A stretch of 27,962 nucleotides of DNA from WFQV01 sp964611145 (GCA_964611145.1 CAZSYM010000031.1:1-27962), one strand, 5' to 3'. Numbered from the stretch's first letter, positions 15,423 to 24,379 are shown. The notes: generated by a model from the letters alone, not told the origin. Program-made: numbers and translations.

Positions 15423-18299
15423 ATGAAAATCAAATTTTTCAGGATAATTTTTCTGCTCGCTCTTTTGGTTTCCATACCCCTCGCATATTTGGTAAATAGC
15501 CAAAAGGCGGTAGCAAATTGTTCCACCGTTTTCCCCTTAAAAACAGAGCAAATTACAATGATTAATGCAAAAATTAAAAAGATGAATTTGTTCGATAAAT
15601 GCGCACAGCTGGTTTATCCTTACGGCGATAGTTTCGAAAGCTCCGATATGAAATTAAAAATGTTACAAGCCGTGAGAGAATTGCACGTCGGAGGGTTCGT
15701 GTTTTTCGCAGGCGATGCGGAGAGACAAATTAAAATAATAAACGCTTTGCAAGATTCGACGGAAGAGCCTTTGTTAATCTCCGCCGATTATGAAAATGGA
15801 CCTGCGATGCGACTTTCGAATATTCCTCGTTTTCCTTCCAACATGGCTTTGGGAGCGGTAAACGATCCTTCTTTAACTTACTTGGCAGCGCGCGCCACGG
15901 CGAAACTTTCGAAACTGTTGGGAGTTTTTCAGGACCTCGCTCCTTTGGCGGATGTAAACACGCATGCGGAAAATCCGATTATTAACGTACGTGCTTTTTC
16001 GGAGGACCCTTTCGAGGTTTCCGTTCACGTTGCCGCCTACGTGCGAGGACTAAACAGCCTACACGTTATTTCCACAGCAAAACATTTCCCTGGACACGGT
16101 TCAACAACGTTGGATTCCCATAATGAAATGCCAACGGTAAAAAATTCGAAATATGATTTCGAGAAAAGCGATTTAATTCCCTTCCGGGAGGCAATCGAAG
16201 CGGGAGTAAAAGCAATAATGGTGGGACATTTACAAGCGCCCGCCTACGAAAAGAAAAAAGATTTACCTGCAACTCTTAGCAAAAGTGTAATTACCGATTT
16301 GCTTAGGAAAAAGCTCGGCTTCGACGGACTTATCGTTACGGACGCAATGAACATGGGAGCTATATCCGCTCGCTATCCAGCGGACGAAGCCGCTGTGCTT
16401 GCAATAGAAGCCGGAAACGATTTGATATTATACCCTGCCGACGACTCCGCCGCGGTTTACGGAATTTACAACGCCGTTAAATCCGGTAGGCTATCCGAAG
16501 AACGAATTGATGAATCCCTAAGAAGACTTTTCGAAGCCAAAACTTGGGCGGGACTTTATGAAAACAGAAAAGGAAGTTTTAAAAAACTCGAAAAAGAACT
16601 GAGCACAAAAAAATATGACCGCATTGCAAGGGAAATAGCCGAACGTTCCATAACCCTGGTCAAGGACGATAAACATCTGCTTCCCGTTAATCCCGCAAAA
16701 ATCTATTCCTCCGCCGTGATAGCTTTGACCGATTTTACCGAACGGGAAGAATTAAAAACTCCCTTACCGTTCGATGAATTACTCGTTAAAACCTTCAACT
16801 ATACAAAAGAGTTCAAACTATATGAAAAGTCGAAACAAAGAGAGTATGATCAAGCACTGCAATTCGCAAGACGAGCAAAGATAATTTTCCTTCCCGTTTT
16901 TTGGAACGTAAAATCATATCGCGGCACAATCGAATTACCGGAGCCGTTTAAGAAATTCATATCGAAAATTCTTCGTCTAAAAAAACCCGTGATAATCGTA
17001 AGCTTCGGAACGCCGTATTTAATTAAGGATTTTCCGAATGCATCGACATATCTCTGTGCATACGGTAGCGCTCCGGCTTCGCAATATGCCGCTTACGATG
17101 CTCTGCTCGGACATATCAAAATTCAGGGCAAATTACCGGTTACCATTCCGAACACTTCCTTCACAATCGGGAGCGGAATTGCAAAAGAAAGTCAAGGGCT
17201 TTATTTCCCAAAAGGGACTCAAGACACGCTTTATGACTTCACGAAGGTGGATTCCTTAATGGAGAAAGCCATTCGTGATTCCGTTTTTCCGGGTGCGGTG
17301 CTTCTTGTGGCAAAGCGGGGACGCGTAATTCTGTTCCGCCCATACGGCAAGCAAACTTACGACAAGGACGCAGTACCGGTTACAAAAGAATCCATGTTCG
17401 ACCTCGCATCCGTTACAAAGGTCGTGGGGACAACTTCCGCCGCCATGCTTCTTTACGACGAAGGCAAGTTGGATTTGGACGCTCCCGTCGTGCGCTATCT
17501 ACCGCAATTCGGAAAGAACGGCAAGGACAAAATCACCATTAGGAATTTGCTGTTACATAATTCGGGATTACCGGCTTGGGTGCCTTTTTATAAAAAGCTA
17601 AAAACGCCGAAAGAAGTAATCGATTCTATAATGAACATAAAATTAGATTTTCCGCCGGGAACCAAGTATCAATACAGCGACCTCGGAATGATTACACTGC
17701 AAAAGGTAATCGAGAAAATTACCGGCACAACTATTGACAAATTTCTCAAAAAGAGAGTTTTCAAACCGCTCGGTATGACGCACACGATGTACAACCCCTC
17801 GCCAAAGTATTGGTATTACTGTATGCCGACGGAGCGAGATAACTATTGGAGAATGGAATTGATGAAAGGGAAAGTGCATGACGAAGCCGCATATCTTTTA
17901 GGAGGAGTTGCGGGACATGCGGGACTTTTTTCCACTGCCGACGATGTTGCAAAACTCGTTTATACCGTGCTGAATCATGGCAATTACGGCGGACTGCAAC
18001 TATTCAAAGCTTCCACGGTTGATAATTGGACAACAAAACAAACACAGCAAAGCACTCGTGCTTTGGGATGGGATACAAAATCGCCCGAGCATTCCTCCTT
18101 CGGAACAAAATTCTCGCTAAATTCCTTCGGTCATACGGGATTTACGGGCACTTCGGTATGGGCGAATAAAGATAGGGATGTACTGGTGGTATTGTTAACA
18201 AACAGAGTTTATCCGACAAGGAAAAACAGAAAAATAATTAAATTCCGCCCCAAAATACACGATGCAATTTTCGACGCAGTGGTCAACGATATTAATTAA
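15423..18299 (+). CDS. NagZ-type GH3 glucosaminidase fused to a serine beta-lactamase-family domain
   Basis: A 958-residue two-enzyme protein. Residues 7-24 are a signal/anchor helix, with a possible AVA cleavage site at 29-31. Residues about 45-390 are the GH3 catalytic domain: KHFPGHG (220-226), the loop DSH (231-233, which supplies the acid/base His in NagZ enzymes) and the nucleophile Asp307 in VTDAMNM. Residues about 405-600 are a GH3 C-terminal domain. Residues about 610-950 form a class C beta-lactamase/PBP-like serine hydrolase with SVTK (Ser663, Lys666), YSD (751-753) and HTG (904-906). Its start ATG is 1 bp past the ampG-like stop, and GGAGAG upstream serves as ribosome site; the open frame 42 bp further upstream is not used. 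It probably cuts GlcNAc from muropeptides and trims the peptide, outside the cytoplasm. Confidence 0.9.
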   Translation: MKIKFFRIIFLLALLVSIPLAYLVNSQKAVANCSTVFPLKTEQITMINAKIKKMNLFDKCAQLVYPYGDSFESSDMKLKMLQAVRELHVGGFVFFAGDAERQIKIINALQDSTEEPLLISADYENGPAMRLSNIPRFPSNMALGAVNDPSLTYLAARATAKLSKLLGVFQDLAPLADVNTHAENPIINVRAFSEDPFEVSVHVAAYVRGLNSLHVISTAKHFPGHGSTTLDSHNEMPTVKNSKYDFEKSDLIPFREAIEAGVKAIMVGHLQAPAYEKKKDLPATLSKSVITDLLRKKLGFDGLIVTDAMNMGAISARYPADEAAVLAIEAGNDLILYPADDSAAVYGIYNAVKSGRLSEERIDESLRRLFEAKTWAGLYENRKGSFKKLEKELSTKKYDRIAREIAERSITLVKDDKHLLPVNPAKIYSSAVIALTDFTEREELKTPLPFDELLVKTFNYTKEFKLYEKSKQREYDQALQFARRAKIIFLPVFWNVKSYRGTIELPEPFKKFISKILRLKKPVIIVSFGTPYLIKDFPNASTYLCAYGSAPASQYAAYDALLGHIKIQGKLPVTIPNTSFTIGSGIAKESQGLYFPKGTQDTLYDFTKVDSLMEKAIRDSVFPGAVLLVAKRGRVILFRPYGKQTYDKDAVPVTKESMFDLASVTKVVGTTSAAMLLYDEGKLDLDAPVVRYLPQFGKNGKDKITIRNLLLHNSGLPAWVPFYKKLKTPKEVIDSIMNIKLDFPPGTKYQYSDLGMITLQKVIEKITGTTIDKFLKKRVFKPLGMTHTMYNPSPKYWYYCMPTERDNYWRMELMKGKVHDEAAYLLGGVAGHAGLFSTADDVAKLVYTVLNHGNYGGLQLFKASTVDNWTTKQTQQSTRALGWDTKSPEHSSFGTKFSLNSFGHTGFTGTSVWANKDRDVLVVLLTNRVYPTRKNRKIIKFRPKIHDAIFDAVVNDIN

Positions 18300-18332
18300 A
18301 AACTCCTCCGAGAGCAAAAGCTCTTGGGGGAG
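18298..18332 (-). terminator. hairpin terminator after xdhB
   Basis: A 13-bp stem at 18303-18315 pairs with 18320-18332 around an AAAA loop, with one G-T wobble. On the minus strand it is followed by five Ts (18302 to 18298) and more AT sequence, so it terminates the xanthine dehydrogenase unit, whose last stop codon is at 18359. On the plus strand the hairpin lies 3 bp after the stop of the GH3 gene but has no T run, so its action in that direction would be weak. Confidence 0.8.
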
Positions 18333-18358
18333 TCGTCTCTCCCGAAGATTCTTCAAAA

Positions 18359-20614
18359 TTATATTCGTCCTGTCAAATAAAGCAACGCTCTTTCCGGCGT
18401 AAGGGGAGCTTGAATTTCCTTACCCACGTTCGGATTAACTTCTCTAATTGCGTTCATAATGGCAAAATACGCTCCGACTCCGTACATAAAAGGCGGTTCG
18501 CCGATAGCCTTGGATTTCAACGGACCGTACGGATTTTCGGAACTCTCAAGAAAAGTAATATTTATTTCCTTCGGAGCGAAAAAGATGTCCGGTATTTTGT
18601 AGGTGGAGAAAGAATTGGATAAAAGTTTACCCTTTTCGTCCTGCACAAGTTCCTCAATCGTAAGCCAGCCAATGCCTTGAACGACGGCGCCTTCCGTTTG
18701 TCCTATGTCTATTTCGGGAGCCAAACTTTTGCCGTAATCATGCACAATATCAACTTCTTCTATTTCGTATGTTCCCCGCAATACGTCCGTTTTTGCCACA
18801 ATAACGGCGGTACCGTAAACATGATAAGCAAAAGGACGTCCTTTGTTTTTCTCTCTATCGAAGAAAATATTCGGCGTGGAATAGAAAGCATGCGCCGAGA
18901 GACTGACTCTATCGAAATAAGCGGAGTTTATCAAATCTTCCCAGCGAATATCCGTGGCTTCGCCGTTTTTATAAACGGTTTCCTCGATTATTTTAACATC
19001 ATCGCCTTCCTTGCAATTTAACATCGTCGAGGCATGCGAGTGCAATCGAGAAAGTAAAATTTTACATGCCAGCAAAGCCGCATTACCGTTCAAATCCGCT
19101 CCCGTACTCGCTGCGGTCGGCGAGGTGTTGGCTATGCGAGTGGTATTCGTGGTTTCGATTCTTACCTTTTCTTTGGAAATGGAGAATGTTTCGGCAACTA
19201 TTCTTTTGATTTTCTCGTTCACTCCTTGCCCCATCTCGACAGCGGCGGTACTCACACCGACACTTCCGTCGGTATAAATATGAACGAGAGCGCTTGCCTG
19301 GTTCAGGAAACTACTTGTAAAAGAAATACCAAAACAAAGAGGCATTACCGCAATCCCTTTTTTATAAAGGGTATTTGCTTCGTTGAACCTCCGTATTTCA
19401 TTTAGTTTGTTTTGGAAATCATAACGTTCGAAAGCCTCATCCCAAGTTTTCCGAGCATTGACTCTTTCCGCTATTTGTCCGTAATAAAAACTATCCCCTT
19501 CCTTTATCAAATTTTTCTTCTGAAGTTCCCAAGTCGGCATTCCCAATTCAAGGGAAGCTTTGTAAAGCGCCGATTCGATTATAAACATTGCCTGCGGTCC
19601 CCCGAAGCCTCGGAAAGCGGTATTCGGCGGGAGATTCGTGCGACACATATAGCCGGTAGCCTTTACGTTCGGGATAAAATAGCTACCCGTAGCATGGAAA
19701 AGTGTTCGCTCCATAATTGCGGTGGAAAGATCCGCAAAAGCACCCGAGTTTTGATAATACGTTACTTCGAAAGCTAAGATTTTACCATCGTGGGAAAGTC
19801 CTATTTTATAATCGGCGGAATAAGGATGGCGCTTACCGGTCATTCTCATATCTTCCGCTCGATTCAAAACCACTTTCACAGGTCGGTTTAATTTCGAAGC
19901 GGCTAAAGCCGCCATTACCGCCCAAGGGGTAGCTTGATCTTCTTTACCACCGAAAGCGCCTCCCAAGCGGAGCACATCCACCTCCACGCGATTCATGGGA
20001 ATATTCAACACATTTGCAATCGCTCGTTGAACGGCGGTAGGGCTTTGCGTCGAGGAGTAAACCTTCAGTTCGCCCCCTTCCCGTGGTATTGCTATCGCTC
20101 CTTGCAATTCGAAATAAAGATGTTCCTGTCCTCCCAAATCGACACGTCCTTCCACGACCACATCCGCTTCTGCGAAAGCCTTATCGGTAGAACCCATCGA
20201 AAACACAACGGGAGGTGCAACAAAACTACCCTGTTCATAAGCGATTCGCGGGTCGGTAACAACAGGAAGCTCTTCGATTTCTAAGTCTATCAGACTACGA
20301 GCCTTACGCGCATGTTCAGGCGAGTCGGCTACAATGAGTGCAATTGGTTCTCCGACGTAAAACACTTCGTCTTCCGCAAGCAAAGTCTCGTCTTGTATAA
20401 TATTGCCTATTTGATTTTCTCCCGGAACATCCTTGGCGGTTAGAACAGCTTTCACTCCTTCCGATTCCAAGGCTCGGGAGGTATCCAGCCGAAGAATTTT
20501 CCCGTGGGCTACCGGAGAATCGAAAATGGCAATGTGAAGCGTTCCTTCCGGCAGAGGATAATCATCCAAAAAAATGGATTCGCCTTTTACGTGTTTGATT
20601 ACGTCGCTGTTCAT
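18359..20614 (-). CDS. xdhB: xanthine dehydrogenase molybdenum-binding subunit
   Basis: A 751-residue molybdopterin-binding subunit that hydroxylates hypoxanthine and xanthine to urate. Aligning by motif to bovine xanthine dehydrogenase, the residues that hold the purine and the Mo centre are all present. Glu225 (in FGGKE) corresponds to Glu802, Arg303 (IMER) to Arg880, Phe337 (FRGFGG) to Phe914, Phe432 (GISFT) to Phe1009, and Glu706 (KAIGEPP) to the catalytic Glu1261. This separates it from aldehyde oxidases and other hydroxylases of the family. Its ATG overlaps the xdhA stop by four bases (ATGA), with an AGGAA site upstream. The pair resembles the two-subunit XdhAB of Rhodobacter. No XdhC-type cofactor-insertion gene lies in the window. 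Confidence 0.95.
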   Translation of the reverse strand: MNSDVIKHVKGESIFLDDYPLPEGTLHIAIFDSPVAHGKILRLDTSRALESEGVKAVLTAKDVPGENQIGNIIQDETLLAEDEVFYVGEPIALIVADSPEHARKARSLIDLEIEELPVVTDPRIAYEQGSFVAPPVVFSMGSTDKAFAEADVVVEGRVDLGGQEHLYFELQGAIAIPREGGELKVYSSTQSPTAVQRAIANVLNIPMNRVEVDVLRLGGAFGGKEDQATPWAVMAALAASKLNRPVKVVLNRAEDMRMTGKRHPYSADYKIGLSHDGKILAFEVTYYQNSGAFADLSTAIMERTLFHATGSYFIPNVKATGYMCRTNLPPNTAFRGFGGPQAMFIIESALYKASLELGMPTWELQKKNLIKEGDSFYYGQIAERVNARKTWDEAFERYDFQNKLNEIRRFNEANTLYKKGIAVMPLCFGISFTSSFLNQASALVHIYTDGSVGVSTAAVEMGQGVNEKIKRIVAETFSISKEKVRIETTNTTRIANTSPTAASTGADLNGNAALLACKILLSRLHSHASTMLNCKEGDDVKIIEETVYKNGEATDIRWEDLINSAYFDRVSLSAHAFYSTPNIFFDREKNKGRPFAYHVYGTAVIVAKTDVLRGTYEIEEVDIVHDYGKSLAPEIDIGQTEGAVVQGIGWLTIEELVQDEKGKLLSNSFSTYKIPDIFFAPKEINITFLESSENPYGPLKSKAIGEPPFMYGVGAYFAIMNAIREVNPNVGKEIQAPLTPERALLYLTGRI

Positions 20615-22026
20615 AGCAATTCCTCGGCTTTGATTAATTCTGGAAACAACTGTATAAAATGTGCTTTGATTAACCTGCCCAACAAAAGCCTTTTATATTC
20701 GGCACTTCCCCGCACATCGCTAATGGGCGATATTTCATTCATGGCAATTTCGGACGCCTCCGCTATGATTTCTTTTTCCACACTCTTGCCTTCGAGATAT
20801 TCGGCGGCAACGCTTAAATATTTAGGCACGGGCGCCACACCTCCGGCGGAAAGTCCGATTTCTTTAATCACATTGTTTTCCGTAACGATTGCTATCGCAC
20901 TATTCACGCTGGCAATATCCAAATGCGTTCTCTTCGAAACCTTTTCGAAGTTAAACTTAAATCCCGCGGGCGGTTTGGGAAAGATGATTTCTTTTACTAT
21001 TTCATTATCCTTCAAATCCAACGTTTTGTAAGCGCGATAGAAATCTTGCAATTTGATTTCGCGCTCGTTCCCCTCGGTATCTCGGAGGAGCAAAGAAGAC
21101 TTGAGCGCCAAGAGAATTATCGTGAAATCCCCAATCGGCGAGGCGTTAACAATATTCCCTCCCAAAGTGGCGGTATTGCGAATCAAAGGGGACGCCATCA
21201 AATCCAGCATTTTCTCAATTTCGGGAAATAATTTTTTCATCATTTCCGATTCGCCAAACTCGGCAAAAGTCGTTTCCGCCGCAACGATTATCTTGCCGTC
21301 TTTTTCTTCTATTTTTCCATGTTGTTCTTCTCTTAGGAAAAACAGCTCTTCGCCCAATAATTTATCGGGTATTTGAACCAACAAATCCGTTCCGCCGCCG
21401 ATAGGTTTGCCATCGACTTCCCCGTTTCCCTTTTTATTCTCAAGCTTTTTCAATCGCTCGGGAATGCTTTTAAAATAATCGGGCAAGACCTTTTTATCGA
21501 TTAGAAATCGCACCCTGTCGTTTACGGACGTAGGGGAAGAGGAGATTTCCTCTACCATATTAACCACCGCTCTTTTAATCGAGCCGTAACCGGTACATCT
21601 ACAAACATTTCCCGATATGGCTTTGAATGCCGTTTCCTTCCGATATTCCGAATTAAAAAGGAAATAAGAAGTGAGGGAAGCGATATAGCCGGGCGTACAA
21701 TAACCGCATTGTGCGGCGCTTTCCTCGGCAAAATGCCTCTGAATAAAATTCAGTCCTTCCGTATTCAAGCCTTCTATCGTTACCACATGTTTGCCTTGCA
21801 CATTTCCCATAGGATAAACACACGAGGCAACGTTTCGATAAATTATTTTGCCTTCACGCAACTCTCCAATCAGAACCGTACATGCACCGCAATCTCCTTC
21901 CTTACAAACTTCTTTGGGTCCGTGCAAGTGTTTTTCTTTTCGAAGGAAATCCAGAAGAGATTTGGCGGGATTAACTTTTGCAAATACGGTTTTGTTGTTC
22001 AATATAAATTCAATCTGCTTTTCCAT
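20611..22026 (-). CDS. xdhA: xanthine dehydrogenase iron-sulfur/FAD subunit
   Basis: A 471-residue electron-transfer subunit. The plant-ferredoxin-like [2Fe-2S] domain contributes Cys41, Cys46, Cys49 (CKEGDCGAC) and Cys69. The helical second [2Fe-2S] domain contributes Cys107, Cys110, Cys142 and Cys144 (CGYC and CRC). The FAD domain starts near residue 205 with PIGGGTDLL (208-216), followed by a TLGGNIVNASPIGD motif. It passes electrons from the Mo subunit to NAD+ or another acceptor. I chose the ATG at 22026; a TTG two codons upstream (22032) is equally in frame. Neither has a strong ribosome site. It overlaps xdhB by four bases and lies 78 bp downstream of the methyltransferase gene. Confidence 0.93.
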   Translation of the reverse strand: MEKQIEFILNNKTVFAKVNPAKSLLDFLRKEKHLHGPKEVCKEGDCGACTVLIGELREGKIIYRNVASCVYPMGNVQGKHVVTIEGLNTEGLNFIQRHFAEESAAQCGYCTPGYIASLTSYFLFNSEYRKETAFKAISGNVCRCTGYGSIKRAVVNMVEEISSSPTSVNDRVRFLIDKKVLPDYFKSIPERLKKLENKKGNGEVDGKPIGGGTDLLVQIPDKLLGEELFFLREEQHGKIEEKDGKIIVAAETTFAEFGESEMMKKLFPEIEKMLDLMASPLIRNTATLGGNIVNASPIGDFTIILLALKSSLLLRDTEGNEREIKLQDFYRAYKTLDLKDNEIVKEIIFPKPPAGFKFNFEKVSKRTHLDIASVNSAIAIVTENNVIKEIGLSAGGVAPVPKYLSVAAEYLEGKSVEKEIIAEASEIAMNEISPISDVRGSAEYKRLLLGRLIKAHFIQLFPELIKAEELL

Positions 22027-22104
22027 TTTCAAGTATCTTTTTTCTTTTATACAAATTTGAAAAAAAAATAATAAAATTCAAGGACGTTAGCCCTCGACGG
22101 CAAA

Positions 22105-22857
22105 TTATTTCTTAACTTTTCCTATTACGGCTCTGAAAATGATTCTGCTATGAAACTCCGCAAAAGAGTTTTTTTGAATCTCCTTTTTTATTTTCGATAT
22201 TCCCGCTTTATATTCCTCCTCGCTCAAAGCGAACAAAGTGGAGTTTCCCTCCTTCAGCAAAAAGTGATCTCCGAAAACCTTTTCGCCTATCCGAGTTTCC
22301 TCTTTGATTTCAACGGTTTCCACGCGTAGGCTTCCGAAACCAGCCTCTTCCATAAGCGAAAGCAAGGTTTCCGTTTGCAAGATTCTTTTTTTATCTATTT
22401 CGAATGCCCGTTCAAAAAAATCGTAAACATACCAGTGGTAATTAGAATCATATATATCCGTAAAGACAATCGCCAAGCTCCCTTCGTTTCTAAGCATTTC
22501 ATTAGTCTTGCGAAGAAATTTTTCCTTTTCTTGAAAATGATGAAGCGCGTTAACGCAAAAAGCAAAATCGAAAACATTTTCTTTGAAAGGCAATTCCTCG
22601 GCTTTTGCTCTTACGAAGGCGATGTTCTTTTTGCGTGCATTGATATTGGCTTTTCTTAGCATGCCCTTGGAATAATCCACACCCACAAGGCGCACGGGCA
22701 AATCCGAAAGACGTTTTAACCAATAACCCGTTCCGCAACCGATTTCCACCGTGCGTCCCGAAACAAACTTTTTCAGAAACTCAACCGTCCCTTTAAGTTT
22801 GCTCTGTTCGTAACGCTCGTCGTAACCGGCAGACAGCTCATCGTAGTTAGTGTTCAT
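22105..22857 (-). CDS. class I SAM-dependent methyltransferase
   Basis: A 250-residue methyltransferase of the UbiE/Methyltransf_11 type. Motif I, VEIGCGTGYW, is at residues 37-46. The acidic end of strand 2 is in GVDYSKGMLRKA (59-70). The AEELPFKENVFDFAFCVNAL stretch (86-105) carries the motif II/post-II region and is followed by HHF. The C-terminal part is helical and of unknown specificity. It is the first gene of the minus-strand group that continues with xdhA and xdhB, but 78 bp separate it from xdhA and a weak hairpin lies between, so co-transcription is uncertain. The substrate cannot be inferred. Confidence 0.85.
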   Translation of the reverse strand: MNTNYDELSAGYDERYEQSKLKGTVEFLKKFVSGRTVEIGCGTGYWLKRLSDLPVRLVGVDYSKGMLRKANINARKKNIAFVRAKAEELPFKENVFDFAFCVNALHHFQEKEKFLRKTNEMLRNEGSLAIVFTDIYDSNYHWYVYDFFERAFEIDKKRILQTETLLSLMEEAGFGSLRVETVEIKEETRIGEKVFGDHFLLKEGNSTLFALSEEEYKAGISKIKKEIQKNSFAEFHSRIIFRAVIGKVKK

Positions 22858-22968
22858 TGCGATTGTTTCTCAATTTGCAAATAATAACTCAAAACTTAAG
22901 CGTTTTATTTTTTAAATTTCAATTCGAATTAAAAATATTTGCGATATGTAAAAACAAGCGGGAACTGT

Positions 22969-23736
22969 ATGAAACTCATTTCGTGGAACGTCAACGGGAT
23001 ACGAGCCATTGCCAAGAAAGGCTTTGCGGAATGGCTATTGAGGGAAAAGCCCGATATTCTTTGCCTTCAGGAAACGAAAGCATGGGAAGAACAATTAAGC
23101 AACGACATAAAAAAGATAGACGGCTACTCCGCATTTTTTAGCGAAGCCGAAAGGAAAGGATATAGCGGCGTTGCCGTTTATTCTTTGCCGAACCCATTGG
23201 AAGTTAAGAACGCACTCGGAGTAAAAGAATTCGACAAAGAGGGGCGCGTATTGGTTTTACGTTATCCCGAATTCATGCTTTTTAATATTTATTTCCCCAA
23301 TGGTAAGCAGAGCAAAGAAAGATTAAAATATAAATTGGACTTTTACGATGCTTTTCTGAATATCCTGAAAGAACTGAACAAACAAAATGAAAAGATAGTA
23401 ATATGCGGAGACGTAAACACCGCTCATAAAGAAATAGACTTGGCTCGTCCCAAGGAAAACAGCAAAGTCTCCGGCTTTTTACCCGAAGAACGAGCATGGA
23501 TTGACAAACTGATAGATGCCGGTTTCATCGATACATTGAGAGAATTCCGACAAGAAGGGGAAATTTACACATGGTGGGACATGAAAACCCGCGCCCGCGA
23601 AAGGAACGTCGGCTGGCGTATCGATTACTTTTTTATCTCCCGAAATCTAAGGAATAATTTGACCGACGCATGGACAATGCCCGAAGTTCTCGGCTCGGAT
23701 CATTGCCCTATTGGTATAGAACTGAATTTCAATTAA
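22969..23736 (+). CDS. xth: exodeoxyribonuclease III (AP endonuclease)
   Basis: A 255-residue exonuclease III/AP endonuclease of the EEP fold, acting in base excision repair. Visible motifs in order are LISWNVNGIRA (residues 3-13), LQETK with Glu35 as the metal ligand, YFPNGKQS, CGDVNTAHKEIDLA, WWDM, RIDYFF and the C-terminal SDHCPI with the catalytic Asp-His pair. I placed the start at the ATG at 22969, because the residues encoded from the TTG at 22939 do not belong to the family. It is divergent from the methyltransferase (111 bp apart) and 15 bp upstream of ppa, with which it likely forms an operon. Confidence 0.95.
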   Translation: MKLISWNVNGIRAIAKKGFAEWLLREKPDILCLQETKAWEEQLSNDIKKIDGYSAFFSEAERKGYSGVAVYSLPNPLEVKNALGVKEFDKEGRVLVLRYPEFMLFNIYFPNGKQSKERLKYKLDFYDAFLNILKELNKQNEKIVICGDVNTAHKEIDLARPKENSKVSGFLPEERAWIDKLIDAGFIDTLREFRQEGEIYTWWDMKTRARERNVGWRIDYFFISRNLRNNLTDAWTMPEVLGSDHCPIGIELNFN

Positions 23737-23740
23737 TTGC

Positions 23741-23746
23741 AGGAGG
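23741..23746 (+). promoter_or_regulatory. ribosome binding site setting the ppa start
   Basis: AGGAGG lies five bases upstream of the ATG at 23752, in the 15-bp gap after the xth stop. It rules out the in-frame TTG at 23737, which is upstream of the site. Confidence 0.9.
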
Positions 23747-23751
23747 AAGAA

Positions 23752-24366
23752 ATGGCTTTCCCAAAAGCTTTTTATCGTTGGCGTCCGCACCCTTGGCATG
23801 GTTTGGAAGTGGGAGAAAATCCGCCCGAATTGGTGAACGCTTATATTGAAATGACGCCGTTCGATTTGGTAAAATATGAAGTTGACAAAAGCACCGGCTA
23901 TGTTCACGTTGACCGTCCTCAAAGAAGCTCATCGCACCCACCAGCACTATACGGCTTTATTCCCCGCACTTATTGCGGTATGCGAATAGGCGACTTGAAT
24001 CCCCAAGCGGGGAAAGGCGATGGCGACCCTCTTGATATTTGCGTAATAAGCGAGCGTCCCATCACGCGCGGCGAGATAATTCTGCGCGCCAGAGTTGTCG
24101 GCGGAATACAGGGAATTGACCACGGCGAGGCGGACGATAAAATCGTAGCCGTATTAAAAAACGACAATATTTACGGCAATATCATGGACATTTCCGAATT
24201 GCCTCCCGTTTTGGTCGAACGGCTACAGCATTATTTTACCACCTATAAACTTATTCCCGGAGAGGAAAGCAAGTTCACGATAGCAAAAGTTTACGGGCGC
24301 GAGCATGCCTTCAAAGTAATCAAAGCGGCGATGGAAGATTACGACGAGGTTTACGGAGGCGAATAA
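23752..24366 (+). CDS. ppa: inorganic pyrophosphatase, family I
   Basis: A 204-residue cytoplasmic enzyme that hydrolyses pyrophosphate to drive biosynthetic reactions. Family I signatures are present: KYEVDKSTG (41-49), the metal-binding DGDPLD (Asp90, Asp92, Asp95) and ADDKIVAV (127-134). It is about 30 residues longer than the 175-residue E. coli enzyme, mainly because of an N-terminal extension with RPHPWHGL (11-18). The start is the ATG after AGGAGG. The final codons and the stop are built into the terminator hairpin that follows. It is co-directional with and 15 bp behind xth. Confidence 0.95.
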   Translation: MAFPKAFYRWRPHPWHGLEVGENPPELVNAYIEMTPFDLVKYEVDKSTGYVHVDRPQRSSSHPPALYGFIPRTYCGMRIGDLNPQAGKGDGDPLDICVISERPITRGEIILRARVVGGIQGIDHGEADDKIVAVLKNDNIYGNIMDISELPPVLVERLQHYFTTYKLIPGEESKFTIAKVYGREHAFKVIKAAMEDYDEVYGGE

Positions 24367-24379
24367 TCGCCTCCTTTTT
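24355..24379 (+). terminator. terminator overlapping the ppa stop codon
   Basis: GGAGGCGA (24355-24362) pairs with TCGCCTCC (24367-24374) around a four-base loop, followed by TTTTT (24375-24379). This is a textbook intrinsic terminator for the plus strand. The ppa TAA stop (24364-24366) lies in the loop, so the 5' arm encodes the last residues of the protein. The convergent dacB-like gene ends at 24378 inside the T run. Confidence 0.92.

Noticed and set aside
22056..22094. Short hairpin plus T run between the methyltransferase gene and xdhA
   Set aside because: The stem is only five pairs with a wobble and the T run starts several bases away, so it is too weak to call a terminator.
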